From: Anopheles merus
Lineage: Eukaryota; Arthropoda; Insecta; Diptera; Culicidae
NCBI RefSeq assembly: GCF_017562075.2
Contig: NC_054082.1
Coordinates: 12,959,286 to 13,023,285, forward strand
Length of the DNA: 64,000 bases
Reading direction: 5' to 3'
Numbering within the stretch: position 1 is the stretch's first letter; the number at the start of each line of letters is the position of its first letter. Shown here in pieces: positions 11,701-21,500 of the stretch. The notes under the pieces were generated by a model. It saw nothing but the letters and a program-made list of their open reading frames with translations. It ran no database searches and had not been told where the DNA came from. Both the position numbers and the translations under genes were made by a program.

Positions 11701-14700
11701 TAACAAAGAAATCAGGCTTCCGGGGAGGGGGGGGGGGCGCAAGAGGCCGCCTCTGGCAACCAGGACCACTACGGGGTTTAACGATTTTTCTCCTACATTC
11801 TTTTGCGCTCCATTCTTCTTGCTGGTGGGTACGAGCGCGCTGGAAGCATGTTGCATCATTTCCCAACCGCCACCGCCACGATTCCGGGTAGTGGGACAAT
11901 CGAACCAAAGCAAAGCAACCATCGAACGAAGGGGTGGAGTGGCGAGAGAGGATTCCGTTGGCAGTCGCTTCAAAATTGATCCCAATTCTTTTGATGGCGT
12001 TGATGGGAAAGCGCCCTTATGCAATCGTCGTCGCCGTGACGGGCGCAACCTGTGAATGCAACAGTGTATTGGCGCTTCGGTCGTACTATTTCATCCATTT
12101 TTAATGTGCCTGCTGTTTTCATTTCGCCACGATAATATAGCGGTGCACAATGGGGCGCGAGCGTTATGCAACAAATGGCTGAGGGAGGGGTTGTGAAAGT
12201 ATTTCCCAGAAAATGACTCGGATTGCATTTTCCGCCCTGGCCTCTGGCTCGGACGTGTGCAAACGACACGGCCCTGAACAGTGATCGCTGGATAGTTTGC
12301 TTCATTTTGCTACGCGCATTGCATTAATTAGGGCGCTCTGTTATGCGTGTTGCATACATTGCGGGGCTTAATGCAAACTGGCGCACAAAATATGCAAAAA
12401 ACGTATGCAAGGAGCCTATTATCAACTGTTCGACAGTCTGCAAGGAAGAAAACACTTTCCAATTGGAATATTTTTAGTCTTGCAGCTAGCAGTTTGGGGT
12501 GGAATTTGGACTCCATTATAAAACATGCCATTTGCATTCGAGCATAGACAGGTTTGGGCATTTAATCATTGCAGACGGTAAACAATACCGCATCCCCTAC
12601 TTCATCGGTTGCATGCAGTTGGTCGGCTGCCAGTCGGCGAAACAGTCGGAAATTCCTATTGTTGCACTGTACATTCCGATCAGTGCCGGAAATTCCTCGT
12701 ACCCTTCGTACAAACCGCACACGGTTCTGGAGCGTTCGAAGGGGGAATTAAATTCTACATCAATTCCGAACAGTTCCCACGTGCCATTCCGTGCCGCTTG
12801 CTTGCTTGGCTGGCGGTGGTTTTAAAGCCACAATCACTCAGCCAACGCCAAGCGCCGCTTCGCCCATCGCCCATCAAATATTGACTTATTGCCAATACGC
12901 GTCCACACACACACACACTCACACAGACCACCGCCATTGCCCTACTGTAAAGGCCGCCCGTTTCCAGCGGGAACTTGTTGCTGTCAATGTTCGATGTGCT
13001 GTGGCAGCGGGGGAGCCACGGGGTTCAACGTCGAAAACAATAACGCCACTCAGAGACAGTCGCCGGAAAGCGAAATCACAAGCTGCCATGCGTTTAACGG
13101 CGTGCTTACACAATTTCCGTTTTAGTGCTGCTCCCTAAACTGGCTCAGCCTTTCCCGCTTCGGCAGGAATGGAAATGCGCCGGGCGTGCCGTTTTCAACT
13201 CCGGCCGACTGACAGCCGACCGACAGCAACATTGTTTATGACCGCGCAATTTTCCCAACAAAAGAGAGGCGCGCTCTCCGCCAGCGGGAATAAGTCAAAG
13301 TTTCTTGTGTCTTTTGCTTTCGGACGGGTGTGTAGTTGTTTGAGCGCTCTTGGGACGATTTTTGTTTGTTCGGGCGATCCAGTTTGGGTCGAGTAGCGAA
13401 TGTAGAATAAATCTTTAGGATATGAATAATATGAGTATGAACATTGCATAACTTCAGGCGCTTGTAGAATCACGAATTTCGAATTTTTGAAAGTTAAACC
13501 CCTCAAAGTATGCAATTCACAGGACAAAGTATGTCGCTAAGTTCGATTTTATCCTGCTAACGCTTTGCTAACCGTTTTTTTTTTTACCGCTCCCTTTCAA
13601 CAAGCACCGTCCCTGTGGGTTTGTTTTCGTCGCGGGCATGACATTTTAACTTTTCCCATTCCCCACTGCAAAGCAATAGTTTCTACCCCGTACGAAAAAC
13701 GATTTTTCCCTTGCCACCTTGGCGAAGGTCGTGAACCGGCTGTAAGCACAAGCTCCATCCTTTCTTCCCCCGCTTCTCTTGCAACCGCCCTTCCGGTTGG
13801 CAAAAGTTTACCGTAAAATCAAGAAAACAAAAGCAACTTTTGCAAACCCGCTCGGAAGCTGGGTGGCTACGGCGCCCAGAAGCGTTCGGCTCCAATTTCC
13901 GTTTTTGTAAAGTTTTCTGCGCCGCGGCCGCGGCACACGATTGAGCAGCTTCTCAAATGTCAAGCGCCTTTCGGTAGGTACGGTCTGCAATCGGTTGACG
14001 GAATTAATTTATTCGGGCTCGAGCTAATTTAATGCCATGTTTAATGTGCTGTGGCACAGGGGGTAAAGCGGAAAGCCCCCCTATGCCTGGCGCGATGGAT
14101 TTGGATTTGTGCGCGCTTTGTGCCTGGTGGTTTCGGTTGCGAGTTCAAACGTGCACAAACGGCACCTCACTGCAATTGAAAAGTTCCAGTCAAGTTCGTA
14201 CGTCAGCTGTACGCTTAATTTAGAACGGTGCGAAAATAGTTTCGCTCAATCGAAGAGCGGCGCTAAGCGAAAGTGGCAGTTTGATTTGTTTGTAAATATG
14301 CACGCGGGCGTAAACTGGCACTAATGGGAAGCAGCGTACGCAAATGGTTTGGTTTGCAAACTGTCTAAAGCGAGGCTTGAGGTTGTAAAACTGTGGAAAC
14401 TATCGAAAAACGCACTAAAGAGCAAAGGAAGCAATTATAGAATAAAACAGATTGCAAAATGTTTCACAACTCTACAGCAGCTTGCGCAGAACCGCAGTCA
14501 AGATATGAAAGCAAAGATAGCAAGAAAATGTTTAAAAAAAAAATATTAAAAAAGCTTGCAAAACTCCCTATCCGATCAGCAAACTCTCTTGAGCAGTAGA
14601 AAGGAGCAAAGTGAAAAGCAAATGGAGAAAGGGAACAAAAACGACAGAACACGATAGAACGTAACACTTACCAAGAACTGCTTGCGTACAAAGAAAAGGA

Positions 14701-17307
14701 AGAAAAAGAGAGAAAGTATCGAATAGAATAAACCGAAGCGAAGCACAGACAGAGAGAAAGTCAAAGTGGCGTTCAGAAACAACGAAACAACAGAGAGGGT
14801 AGACGAAGCTGCGTACAGCGCGGTACGCAACGGTAGGGAGAGAGAACAAAACAGTTCAACACAAAGCCGGCGACAAAGTCCAGCACGGTAGGATCGATCG
14901 AAAAACTAATGAAAACAATAACAACAACAATGCATTGATCAATTTTGCTCCAATTAGAAAAGATGATAATTTGCTCATGTTTTCTTTCGTTCCGATCGTT
15001 CGTGTCTTCCGGGACATCCGGGTTGCGTGATTCCCGGTGTGGCCCCATCGGCACGAACACCCGAACGCCAATCGTCGTGTGCGCGCGAAGGTTCCATGCA
15101 AGTAGAGCGCGATTTAAGCAGTTAGAACCCATTTTCACAGCCCACTCTAATGTGTTTCTGGTAAGATATTCGGTCGCTTGAATACATTTCCCAATCTTTC
15201 CCAATCACCCCCGCCTGGGGAGAGTTCGAACTCGGCGAGGCCGTTCACATGATGAATGATGCTTGGTTGCTTCACGGTTTTTGTCGTATTCCGATGACGA
15301 CAACGGGGGGAACAAATCGTCTTTTACACTGCGGAGCATTTACCCTGTAAACACTTACCTCCTTTCGTGTCCTCGCTGTCGATCGGTTGCTTGAGGGCGG
15401 TAATGTCCCGAAACGTCAGCAAAAATAGCACAACCAAATCCCGTTCGTTGCGAATGGGAGCGACCTGGAGCAGGAGCCATAGTGGGGTTTCTGTTGCCGA
15501 ATGGAGGAAGCAGAAGGGAGGAGCATTAGTAAACCGTGGGGAAACAAGGAAAAATCGATCATTAGAAGCGGTGGTGCATAATGGTGGCAATGATACGCGT
15601 CTCGCGTTGCGACCATTGTGACCGGAGCAGTGTCGTGGGAAGTGCCGATCCGTCGGCAACGGAGCCACGACAACGAAGACTAGCAACCGATCGATCGGAT
15701 TCGGATCGGGAAAAACGCGCAACGCGCGAACACTACTCGAACGTACTCGAACCTTACGGAAAATGGCCTCCCTCGCTTCCTGTGCGCGCCAGTTTCTTTT
15801 TTTTTTATCAGTCATCGTGACCGTGACATGGCAGCGCAGCGTTCGGAGCGTGCCTTACCTGGCACGACCGGGGACCTGGGCCCGTCCACCGGTGCAGGTG
15901 CTTCATTAATCATCGCGCCCAAACACTCCAGCGCGTATCGATCAAAACCCCGAACTTAATTGGATCAAGAGTTAAGCCGGGCCGTTTCGTTCGCGTTCAG
16001 TGCTGTTCAGTCGCACAGGGGGGGGGGGGGGGGGGGGGGGAGGGAACTGTGGTCTGCCGTCGAATGTGTAGGTATCCGTGTGGCTACTTACTGTTTTTCT
16101 TGTAGAGCAGCACCTCGAACTGGTCGTGCTGTTGGTGCTCTAGCGCGTACTCTACCCGGGCCACCGTCTCCTTCTCCGTCAGCTCGCCGTACATGAAGCC
16201 GCACCTAATGTGATAATACGGGAAAAGGAAAGGCAGAACGGGGGAAAGCCAGCAAAATGAGATATGCACTAAATCGGATTTCGAGCCCAGCGGGGAGGGG
16301 GGGAGGGGCACCATGTATGGACGCAGCACGTGTAATACCGCTCTGCGCGCTAAAGCATTAAGCATTAGCGCGTATTTTAAGGATCCAAGTACTGCTGTTA
16401 CTTTTTACCTTTTAATCTGCTGCGCCCTTTCTGTATGGGTGTGTATGTGTGTCCGGTTTTTTTTTGTTCTCATTTGTTGCAATGAGGAGTTATGTGCCCT
16501 TTCCCCAGCCCCGGATAGACCACTCCGGTCGACTTACCTGCATGACTTTTGCATAACTTCAGCACGATTATAGCCGCTAATTTTACAGAAGGCCTCATTG
16601 CAGTACACGATGGGGAAATCAACGATTTGAGCGTTAGCCAATAGAAAGGAACTGTCCGCTGGAATGAGAGTAGAGAGAGAAAGAGAGAGAGAGAGAGAGA
16701 GTGAGTGAAAAACGAACAGTTTGTTGTCGTATAAATAGGGGGAAAAAGCAGATTTAACCAACAAAAGGATAATGATAAGGATGATTTAACAGCAGCTTAA
16801 CTGATAAGGGTAATTGAAGGAGAAGGTGTAGCAGAAAGACTCAGGGCAGTCGCTAGCAGTTATGCTGTACTCATCCTATGTATTACAAATAAAGAAGGGT
16901 GTATGGCATGACGATGCCAAATACGATGACAATGACACTGCACGATGATGGGTATGGGAATGGGATAAAATGGAAGAATTCCTGATATAGCGACACAGCA
17001 GGCGAGGAGCCTGAAGGAGCTTCAATTGAAACCAAACGCTAAGGAAAAGCTCAAACATTTTCCAATTATTATCCAAAATTCATTATACTACCAGCGCTCA
17101 ATCCTTGGCACAGCCTTCCTTATTTTAGAACTTTTACAATATTTATTTCCAGCACTTCGTTCTACGCCATTGCTGTAACATGTTGAAAAATTCCAGTATG
17201 CCACGCCGCCCTTCCTGTCGACTCACTCTTCTCAAAACACTTCACAATCTCATATTTTCATTGCATCTGTTTAATAAAGCTCCGGCTGTCAAACTGTACC
17301 AGCCCTA

Positions 17308-17347
<40 letters not shown>

Positions 17348-17706
17348 TACGCCCCATCAGCTCGGCATGAAGCGCTCTCGGCACTCGGGATTGTTTGCAA
17401 ATTCCTTATCACTACTGCCGGCGTCAACCACCGACGCCAAACCCAAACCTACCAACCGAAGCGGCAGAGGAGGAAGCGATAGCGGTGGTGAAGGAGCGGA
17501 CATTCTTCACGTTGATTGATTTATGCAAAAACATTCAACACAAGCACCCTTCAGCCGATGGGATCGGCCACTTCAGGCGAGCGCTCGCCTTGGCAGCCGT
17601 CGACAGACGGAAGAGTGCCCAGTACTTCGCTATCTGTAATGAGGACGATGATCATGGTGATGCGGAGGATGATGCTTATGATGGAAGTGTGTACATTTAA
17701 CTCGAC

Positions 17707-17747
<41 letters not shown>

Positions 17748-20398
17748 AAAGCCTCTCGCCAAACCTGAAATACGCTTTTGTTCATAAATTGTTCCGAAGC
17801 TTTCCGGAAAATGTTCATGCCTGTCAGGGCAAATGGATAGGAACTACCTTCACTGATAAACCGTGGTAATTCCACTGCCGTTCAATCACATTCCAAACGA
17901 TGCTGCTTCGTATTCGTTTGTTCATATTTTTTTCCAGTGCAAGATGGTTGTAATTTTCAATAATAAATGGCGCTGACGTTAACAAGCGGGATAGCCTTTA
18001 TCAATCAGCCATCAATCTTTCATGGTAAGAACTAGAATGTCAACTTTTAGGTTTGGGTTTCTACCCTTAACAAACACACTCCAAACGGGGGAAAAAAAGA
18101 ATAGCATATATAGGTGAACGACCAGGGAAACGACCAAAAAACACCTAACTCGTTTCTCAAAACGTGAGCTTTTGTCACTTCTTCTTGCAGCAGAGACAAC
18201 ATGAGGTGAACGAAAAGTCGATCAAACCTGTCGTTTTCCAAAAAAGGTTATACAAACAACTTACAGTCGATTTCGCTATATTTTGGTTGTAAGTCACCTA
18301 TTTTTCAATGTTTGACAGGGCGCATCAATGTTTGTCTCCAAAGCTCGGAGGGTTGCAGCTCGTGTAAAATTGAACGTGAAATGTTGTGTTTTTTTGTTGC
18401 AATATTTCATTAAATATTCATCTGAATGTAGCTAATTGAGCACGAAAACAAATGAAGTTTTATTCCCCTACTACAAAAAAAAAAACAGAAATGAAATGAA
18501 ATCTTCAACTTTTTAATCCAGAAAACAGGTTAAAATAATTTATTGAATGTATTTTCTTGTAATTACTCGCTTACCATTATTTTTTCACAGGGAAAAAAGC
18601 TGACAGTACAAGAAAATGCATATAATATATAGTGTTTAGCATGTTTTATGGATTAAATCAAATTGAAGAATTTAAGTTTATTTCTTTTCGTGTAGGATAA
18701 GCCATATTCTGATTAATATTTAATATATGAGGCAGGCCAAGACCGCAAAGCGGTTGTAGCGCCGGATAAGTAAGTAAGTATTTAATATATAGCTATAATA
18801 ACAACATTTCACTTTTTTTCGAGCTGTAAGGTGTAAACAATGTCTTGAAAATGTATGAAATATCATTCATTATTTCACACAAAAAAACTTTTCCAATTAC
18901 ATGCTTTTATTGTGTTTTTCTAATGTCAAATTACAGTTGTCATAAATCTGGCCAAATGCCTTGCAAACTTAGCATGATTCCAACAAGAGTGGAAAATTGT
19001 CGACTTATATACAAAAATAGGTGTGCGTCAGAGTCAAAGATTGATGCGTTAGAGGTAAAGATTGATGCCTTAGAGTCAAAATTTAGCGACAATGACTGAA
19101 AAACGGTGGTTTGTTTTGGAATTAGCAACTATTTTAGGTGTTTTAGAACAAAAACGCCATCCTTAATGCATTCAATCCTATGTGTTTGTATTGTACCTCT
19201 CGCCTGATTAAGACGGTTTTGTCACTTTTGCCACGGACAGAGCTCTTCTTTACAATCGACATTTGCCATTTGCTCAAAGGTTTTGACAAATTTGTAACTA
19301 TTTTATCGCTGCCGACCGCCACGCGCCTACGCGAGGAAAACAGCATTTTATGTGCGTTTTTAGATTATTTTAATTACCGCTTTTGTGCTGACAAGCCGAA
19401 GAACAGGGCAATAAAACGAAACCCATTAGTGTAACCGGCATCTCAATGTTGCGAGAGCTGCGACACTGAATTTTAACAACACATCTTGCAAGACAAAACC
19501 GGGCTTTACCGGGAGTGGTAAAGCGTTCTTTTCCATCCCACCAATCTGAGAGCTTGAGTGGATGTGTCTGTGTGTTTGGCGAAACAACATTTGCACCAGC
19601 TCAGCAGGAACCCCCCCCCCCCCTTATAAGAGCTTCTTAACGGCAATCCGTCACCTAAACAAACACACAAACCGAACACACTGTAAACAAATACGGTAAA
19701 ATCAAAACAGAACAGCTTCCTCCAGCGCTGAGATGGGCAAAGCGTCGGGGACGTTGTAGGAGTAGGGGGATGCAGGGGTGGCAAAATCGAACGATGCGCT
19801 TTTACTATTTGGGAAAGGGCAGCGAAGGATGCAGCCCTCACACACACACACGGAGTGGGAGTAAAGGAATTGGATTTTCCTGGGCATGACGCAAAAGAAA
19901 AAACGCTGACGAAAGGCGAAACACAAGAGTGCGCCATAAAAACATTGCTTTCGTCGCACCGTCCCATCGTCATCGTGGCCGTAAGAGGGGGGGACGTGTT
20001 GAATTTCATCGCCTTTCCCATGCCCCCACTCTTCGCCATCGTCCACGGGTGGCCTTCGACACACACACAATGGAGCGAGTGAGTGTGGCCATTTATTTAG
20101 GACGAACATATTGACCAACCGTTGCCGCTGCTACTGAACCTGCTGCTTTCATCGACTGCTGCGATTAAGGTGGGATGGGTGCAAATGGAGGAGGAAAGGT
20201 TCAGTGAAAATCATTACCACGGGAAGGGTGGAGGGATGTAGCGAGGATCACACACATCCGTGGGAAGGAGGACAATCGAAACGGTTAGAGTAGCGAGGGG
20301 GTAAGGGTCCAATACTTACGCTGCGAGTTCGAGCGCCGGATAATGTTTTCCAGAAACGTGTTCTGGGGAGCGACGAGCCCCCTCCGTCCGCCGGGCAT
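1..20398 (-). CDS. eag: Ether-a-go-go voltage-gated potassium channel (17 exons, 3' end beyond window)
   Basis: This is the pore-forming alpha subunit of an EAG-type (KCNH) voltage-gated K+ channel of the plasma membrane, which in insects controls neuronal and motor-terminal excitability. Seventeen exons join in phase from an ATG at 20398 to the left edge, giving about 934 residues; Drosophila Eag is about 1,170, so the C-terminal part is missing. The order is: N-terminal cap and PAS domain (about 1-140), linker, S1 (about 212-235), S2-S3, S4 with K326, R329, R332, R335 and R338, S5, pore helix, the filter VGFGN (434-438), S6, C-linker (458-574), cyclic-nucleotide-binding homology domain (575-677), then a tail with the motif ARQDTIDEGGE. 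The Thr of that motif (827 here) corresponds to the CaMKII site Thr787 of Drosophila Eag. The tail also has an Arg-Glu repeat. Identification rests on near-identity over the whole core to remembered Drosophila Eag; Erg and Elk subfamilies fit less well. Exon limits are given separately. Confidence 0.96.
88..166 (-). repeat. Coding Arg-Glu hexanucleotide repeat in eag
   Basis: Degenerate CGxGAG hexamers encode about ten consecutive Arg-Glu dipeptides between the ERV and QMERNLSLERE segments of the Eag tail. The antisense reading gives an Arg-Ser run, which is only a shadow. The repeat varies at third positions, so it is not a fresh pure expansion. Confidence 0.85.
713..892 (-). CDS. eag: eag exon 16 (Pro/Ser-rich, likely cassette exon)
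   Basis: It has 60 codons, phase 0 at both ends (residues 747-806), with a (Ser-Pro)n run followed by KGPRASKWGRLLGSSSVDSA. TTGCAG acceptor, GTAGCC donor. Skipping it would join exon 15 to exon 17 in frame, so it could be alternatively spliced. Translation, splice sites and phase support it as coding. Confidence 0.82.
893..1986 (-). other. eag intron 15
   Basis: This is a 1.1 kb intron between exons 15 and 16, AT-rich, with short CA tracts. One copy of the dispersed 18 bp motif lies at 1636-1653. No further exon was recognised. Confidence 0.8.
1636..1653 (+). repeat. Dispersed motif copy
   Basis: GATTGCATACATTTAGGC, in eag intron 15. It shares a 17-18 base core with nine or more other sites in the window but not their flanks. 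Confidence 0.6.
1987..2191 (-). CDS. eag: eag exon 15 (post-CNBHD tail)
   Basis: Residues 678-746 (RKVADVRREKELAERRKNEP through VEKGDTDTDKGK). It has the conserved DHLVRKIFSKFRR segment and the DVEKGD motif seen in fly Eag. Its polypyrimidine tract is replaced by an alternating (CA)n acceptor region. The donor is GTGAAT. Confidence 0.9.
2296..2605 (-). CDS. eag: eag exon 14 (cyclic-nucleotide-binding homology domain)
   Basis: Residues 575-678 (GDLLYHTGESIDSLCFIVTG through NLRHRLIF). This is the beta-roll domain including VIQDDEVVAILGKGDVFGD. In EAG channels the domain is structural and does not bind cyclic nucleotides. The intron between exons 13 and 14 is 274 bases. Confidence 0.96.
2880..3030 (-). 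CDS. eag: eag exon 13 (C-linker)
   Basis: Residues 525-575 (VLNYCPKDMKADICVHLNRK through MSHSAPG). It is nearly identical to fly Eag. Tyr528 and Asn547 sit at positions edited in the fly transcript. CACAG acceptor, GTAGGT donor. Confidence 0.95.
3031..4198 (-). other. eag intron 12
   Basis: This is a 1.17 kb intron between the C-linker exons. It holds an (ATG)n run near 3247-3270, G-rich patches, and a variant of the dispersed motif at 3723-3740. No coding sequence was seen. Confidence 0.8.
3723..3740 (+). repeat. Dispersed motif variant
   Basis: ATTGCATAACGACAGGCG, in eag intron 12; two central bases differ from the copy at 13443. Confidence 0.5.
4199..4398 (-). CDS. eag: eag exon 12 (S6 end and C-linker)
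   Basis: Residues 458-524 (ALLYATIFGHVTTIIQQMTS through AMTKGLDTDK). It completes S6 and begins the helical C-linker. AATAG acceptor, GTAAGC donor, phase 1 in and 0 out. Confidence 0.95.
4399..6373 (-). other. eag intron 11
   Basis: This is a 2 kb intron between the selectivity-filter exon and the S6/C-linker exon. It is A-rich on the plus strand with several A or G homopolymers. Long open frames on both strands here are low-complexity and lack recognisable protein features. Confidence 0.8.
6374..6446 (-). CDS. eag: eag exon 11 (selectivity filter and S6 start)
   Basis: Residues 434-458 (VGFGNVAAETDNEKVFTICM plus MIIAG). VGFGN is the EAG-family potassium selectivity filter. Lys447 matches the Drosophila S6 editing site. 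The exon is short (73 bases) and its donor, GTGCAG, is weaker than the other donors of the gene. Confidence 0.94.
7130..7288 (-). CDS. eag: eag exon 10 (turret and pore helix)
   Basis: Residues 381-433, 53 codons (VQYSWLWKLANVTQSPYSYI through LYFTMTCMTS). It carries the extracellular turret, with N-glycosylation sequons NVT and NES, and the pore helix. It ends at the residue just before the filter VGFGN. Confidence 0.95.
7662..7853 (-). CDS. eag: eag exon 9 (S4 voltage sensor and S5)
   Basis: Residues 317-380, 64 codons (GIGSLFSALKVVRLLRLGRV through GRSDADNG). The S4 charges are K326, R329, R332, R335 and R338. S5 follows (YGAAMLILLLCFYMLVAHWL). Phase 0 on both sides. Confidence 0.96.
7971..8125 (-). 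CDS. eag: eag exon 8 (S2-S3)
   Basis: Residues 265-316 (VLNFHTTFVGPGGEVVSDPK through NAFDHDED). It covers the end of S2, the conserved FVGPGGEVVSDP loop and S3. The TGCAG acceptor and GTAAGC donor are in phase with exons 7 and 9. Confidence 0.95.
8229..8325 (-). CDS. eag: eag exon 7 (S1-S2 loop and S2)
   Basis: Residues 233-265 (VPYNVAFKNKTSEDVSLLVV through IFFIDI). It contains the EAG-typical VDSIVDVIFFIDIVLNF segment, completed in exon 8. The introns on both sides are about 70-105 bases. Confidence 0.95.
8399..8542 (-). CDS. eag: eag exon 6 (pre-S1 and S1)
   Basis: Residues 185-232, 48 codons, phase 0 at both ends (MMSLSADVMPQYRQEAPKTP through FTFYTAIM). The second half is the hydrophobic S1 helix. 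CACAG acceptor, GTAAGT donor. Confidence 0.95.
8691..8743. repeat. (CT)n tract in eag intron 5
   Basis: An interrupted CT dinucleotide run of about 53 bases reads as (GA)n on the eag transcript. It lies about 150 bases upstream of the exon 6 acceptor. Confidence 0.9.
9158..9264 (-). CDS. eag: eag exon 5 (PAS-to-S1 linker)
   Basis: Residues 149-184 (GLSKFAKLARSVTRSRQFSA through KQSNLAH), the basic linker between the PAS domain and S1. It lies across a 6.1 kb intron from exon 4. CAG acceptor before 9264; donor GTAAGT after 9158 in phase 0. Confidence 0.95.
9627..9644 (-). repeat. Dispersed motif copy
   Basis: CGCCTAAATGGATGCAAT on the plus strand, in eag intron 4. Confidence 0.55.
13443..13460 (+). 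repeat. Dispersed motif copy
   Basis: ATTGCATAACTTCAGGCG, in eag intron 4. Confidence 0.58.
15359..15490 (-). CDS. eag: eag exon 4 (end of PAS domain)
   Basis: Residues 105-149 (KTPLWLLLQVAPIRNERDLV through SEDTKG). This is the last beta strands and PAC part of the PAS domain. CAG acceptor and GTAAGT donor agree in phase with exons 3 and 5. Confidence 0.95.
16018..16040. repeat. G23 homopolymer (C23 on eag transcript)
   Basis: An uninterrupted run of 23 G on the plus strand lies inside eag intron 3, about 50 bases past the exon 3 donor. Runs of this length are prone to length change and sequencing error. Confidence 0.9.
16092..16204 (-). CDS. eag: eag exon 3 (PAS domain, middle)
   Basis: Residues 67-105 (CGFMYGELTEKETVARVEYA through VLLYKKN). 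The TTAG acceptor is at 16205-16206 and the donor GTAAGT begins at 16091. A run of 23 C (on the transcript strand) starts about 50 bases into the following intron. Confidence 0.94.
16538..16658 (-). CDS. eag: eag exon 2 (PAS domain, first part)
   Basis: Residues 27-67 (PDSSFLLANAQIVDFPIVYC through SGYNRAEVMQKSCR) form the start of the PAS fold. The CAG acceptor precedes 16658 and GTAAGT follows 16538. It enters in phase 1 and leaves in phase 2, matching both neighbours. Confidence 0.95.
17714..17740. repeat. (GA)n microsatellite followed by poly-G
   Basis: A GA dinucleotide run directly followed by eight or so G, inside eag intron 1. Confidence 0.85.
18717..18728. repeat. Target-site duplication, left copy
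   Basis: TATTTAATATAT is repeated exactly at 18779-18790 and brackets a 50 bp insertion. Confidence 0.8.
18729..18778 (+). mobile_element. 5'-truncated SINE/LINE tail, 50 bp, TAAG-tailed
   Basis: A 50 bp insertion bracketed by a perfect 12 bp duplication. It contains GGCAGGCC, the hairpin GACCGCAAAGCGGTTG, GCGCC, and a (TAAG)n tail. The same architecture ends the SINE copies at 36710-36803 and 46509-46727, so I read it as the 3' end of a related retroposon. Retroposition with severe 5' truncation is inferred from the duplication and tail. Confidence 0.78.
18779..18790. repeat. Target-site duplication, right copy
   Basis: TATTTAATATAT, identical to 18717-18728. Confidence 0.8.
20320..20398 (-). 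CDS. eag: eag exon 1 (start codon, N-terminal cap)
   Basis: It encodes residues 1-26, MPGGRRGLVAPQNTFLENII and onward, the amphipathic cap that precedes the PAS domain in EAG channels. The ATG lies at 20396-20398 and the donor GTAAGT follows base 20320 in phase 1. A C-rich stretch ending in CAG about 10 bases before the ATG could be a 3' splice site, so a non-coding exon further upstream is possible. Confidence 0.95.
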
Positions 20399-21500
20399 CG
20401 TGGATCACTGGCGTGGGGGGATGGGGGGTTCGAGGGACGAGGGTCCGGTGCCGGTTAGCGGGGCAGCAGTGTTGCCAGCGCGTCTATGTTGCCTCCAGCA
20501 ACTCGCCTTGCACGCGCGTTACGCGACTGCGATCGATTCTTATCAACACTGGCCACAGCACGGCCGACCGTGGATGAGCATACTGGAACCTGCACCTTGC
20601 TGCTCACCAGCACACACATAAACACACACAATATCTATCACACTATCACTAGCAGCAAAAAAGGAACTTGGAACTGATACTTGTGCCTCGCGCTCAAAAG
20701 CCCTTCCGTGCTTCCGTTTGTAGAGCTTGAAAAGCTGAAGGACTTTGTGTGTGTTTTTCTTTTTTTTCTGATTCGCTTTCTCTGCCTTCCACTCTTTGCC
20801 CGTTAATTCTGCTTGTATTTTAATTTTTCACCAACACAGCCACACGCGCGTGTTGCTCACTTGGGCAGCTTTCACACGACACCACGTACGTGGACGTACC
20901 GCGATCTGGTCGGTTCGGTAGCAACACCGACGACGGGTGGATGAGCAGGGTTGCTGCTACTGCTTCTACTGCTGCTGCTGCCGGACAGGACGTTCACCAC
21001 CCACGCGTACATGTTCGTACATTTGCCGCGTGTAGTGGCAATTACTCTGCAATCACTGCACCACCACCACCACGCGTTACAACACCACTCCAGCCACACA
21101 CGCACTTCACTGTGGCGCTTTTCTTACATGCTTGACTTTATTACACACATATATATAGATCGACGTGGAGAGAGAGAGAGAGAGCGTGTGCTTCGAATTT
21201 ACATCTGCTAATCGATATATCCCGCGGCACTGGCGAAACAGGCACACAGTGTATGTGTGTATGTGTGTGTGTGTGTGTGTTTGCACAATATCCAGGAAAG
21301 GCAGGATATGATGATGCACACACAACACACGCTATCGACCGCAGAGCCGCACACAGCACAACAGTAGCGCACTTTCCCTGCAGCACAGCACACTACTATC
21401 GGGCACTGGTTGGGCTGGGATTATAATTCATGTTTTTTTTATTCACAAACATTTTATACACACCCACCTACACACACTTCACTTTGCGGTTGAAAACTCT
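20399..21500. other. eag 5' flank (untranslated leader or promoter region)
   Basis: This is sequence immediately upstream of the eag ATG. It contains GA and GT dinucleotide tracts (21170-21184, 21252-21280), CAC-rich patches and an AT stretch near 21147. It may include the 5' UTR or a 3' splice site for an upstream leader exon just before the ATG. No TATA-plus-initiator arrangement is clear enough to place a start site. Confidence 0.5.

Larger units (their letters stand above)
9265..15358 (-). other. eag intron 4 (6.1 kb)
   Basis: This is the largest eag intron, between the PAS exon 4 and linker exon 5. It contains a (TTG)n run at 10141-10163, copies of the dispersed motif at 9627-9644 and 13443-13460, and a GC palindrome near 13920. 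I saw no additional exon with an Eag-like translation. Confidence 0.75.
16659..20319 (-). other. eag intron 1 (3.7 kb)
   Basis: This intron lies between the cap exon and the PAS exon. It contains (GA)n at 16671-16702 and 17714-17740, a 50 bp retroelement remnant at 18729-18778, and a 21-base-periodic segment at 19032-19094. No Eag-like exon was seen. Confidence 0.75.

Noticed and set aside
12349..12366. Possible dispersed-motif copy TTGCATACATTGCGGGGC
   Set aside because: Only the first eleven or so bases fit and the GC end differs; too weak to count.
13918..13935. GCCGCGGCCGCGGC palindrome as a regulatory site
   Set aside because: Short GC palindrome in a large intron with no supporting context.
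16548..16564. Dispersed-motif match TTGCATAACTTCAGCAC
   Set aside because: It lies in eag exon 2 where the bases encode conserved AEVMQK; the match is explained by protein constraint.
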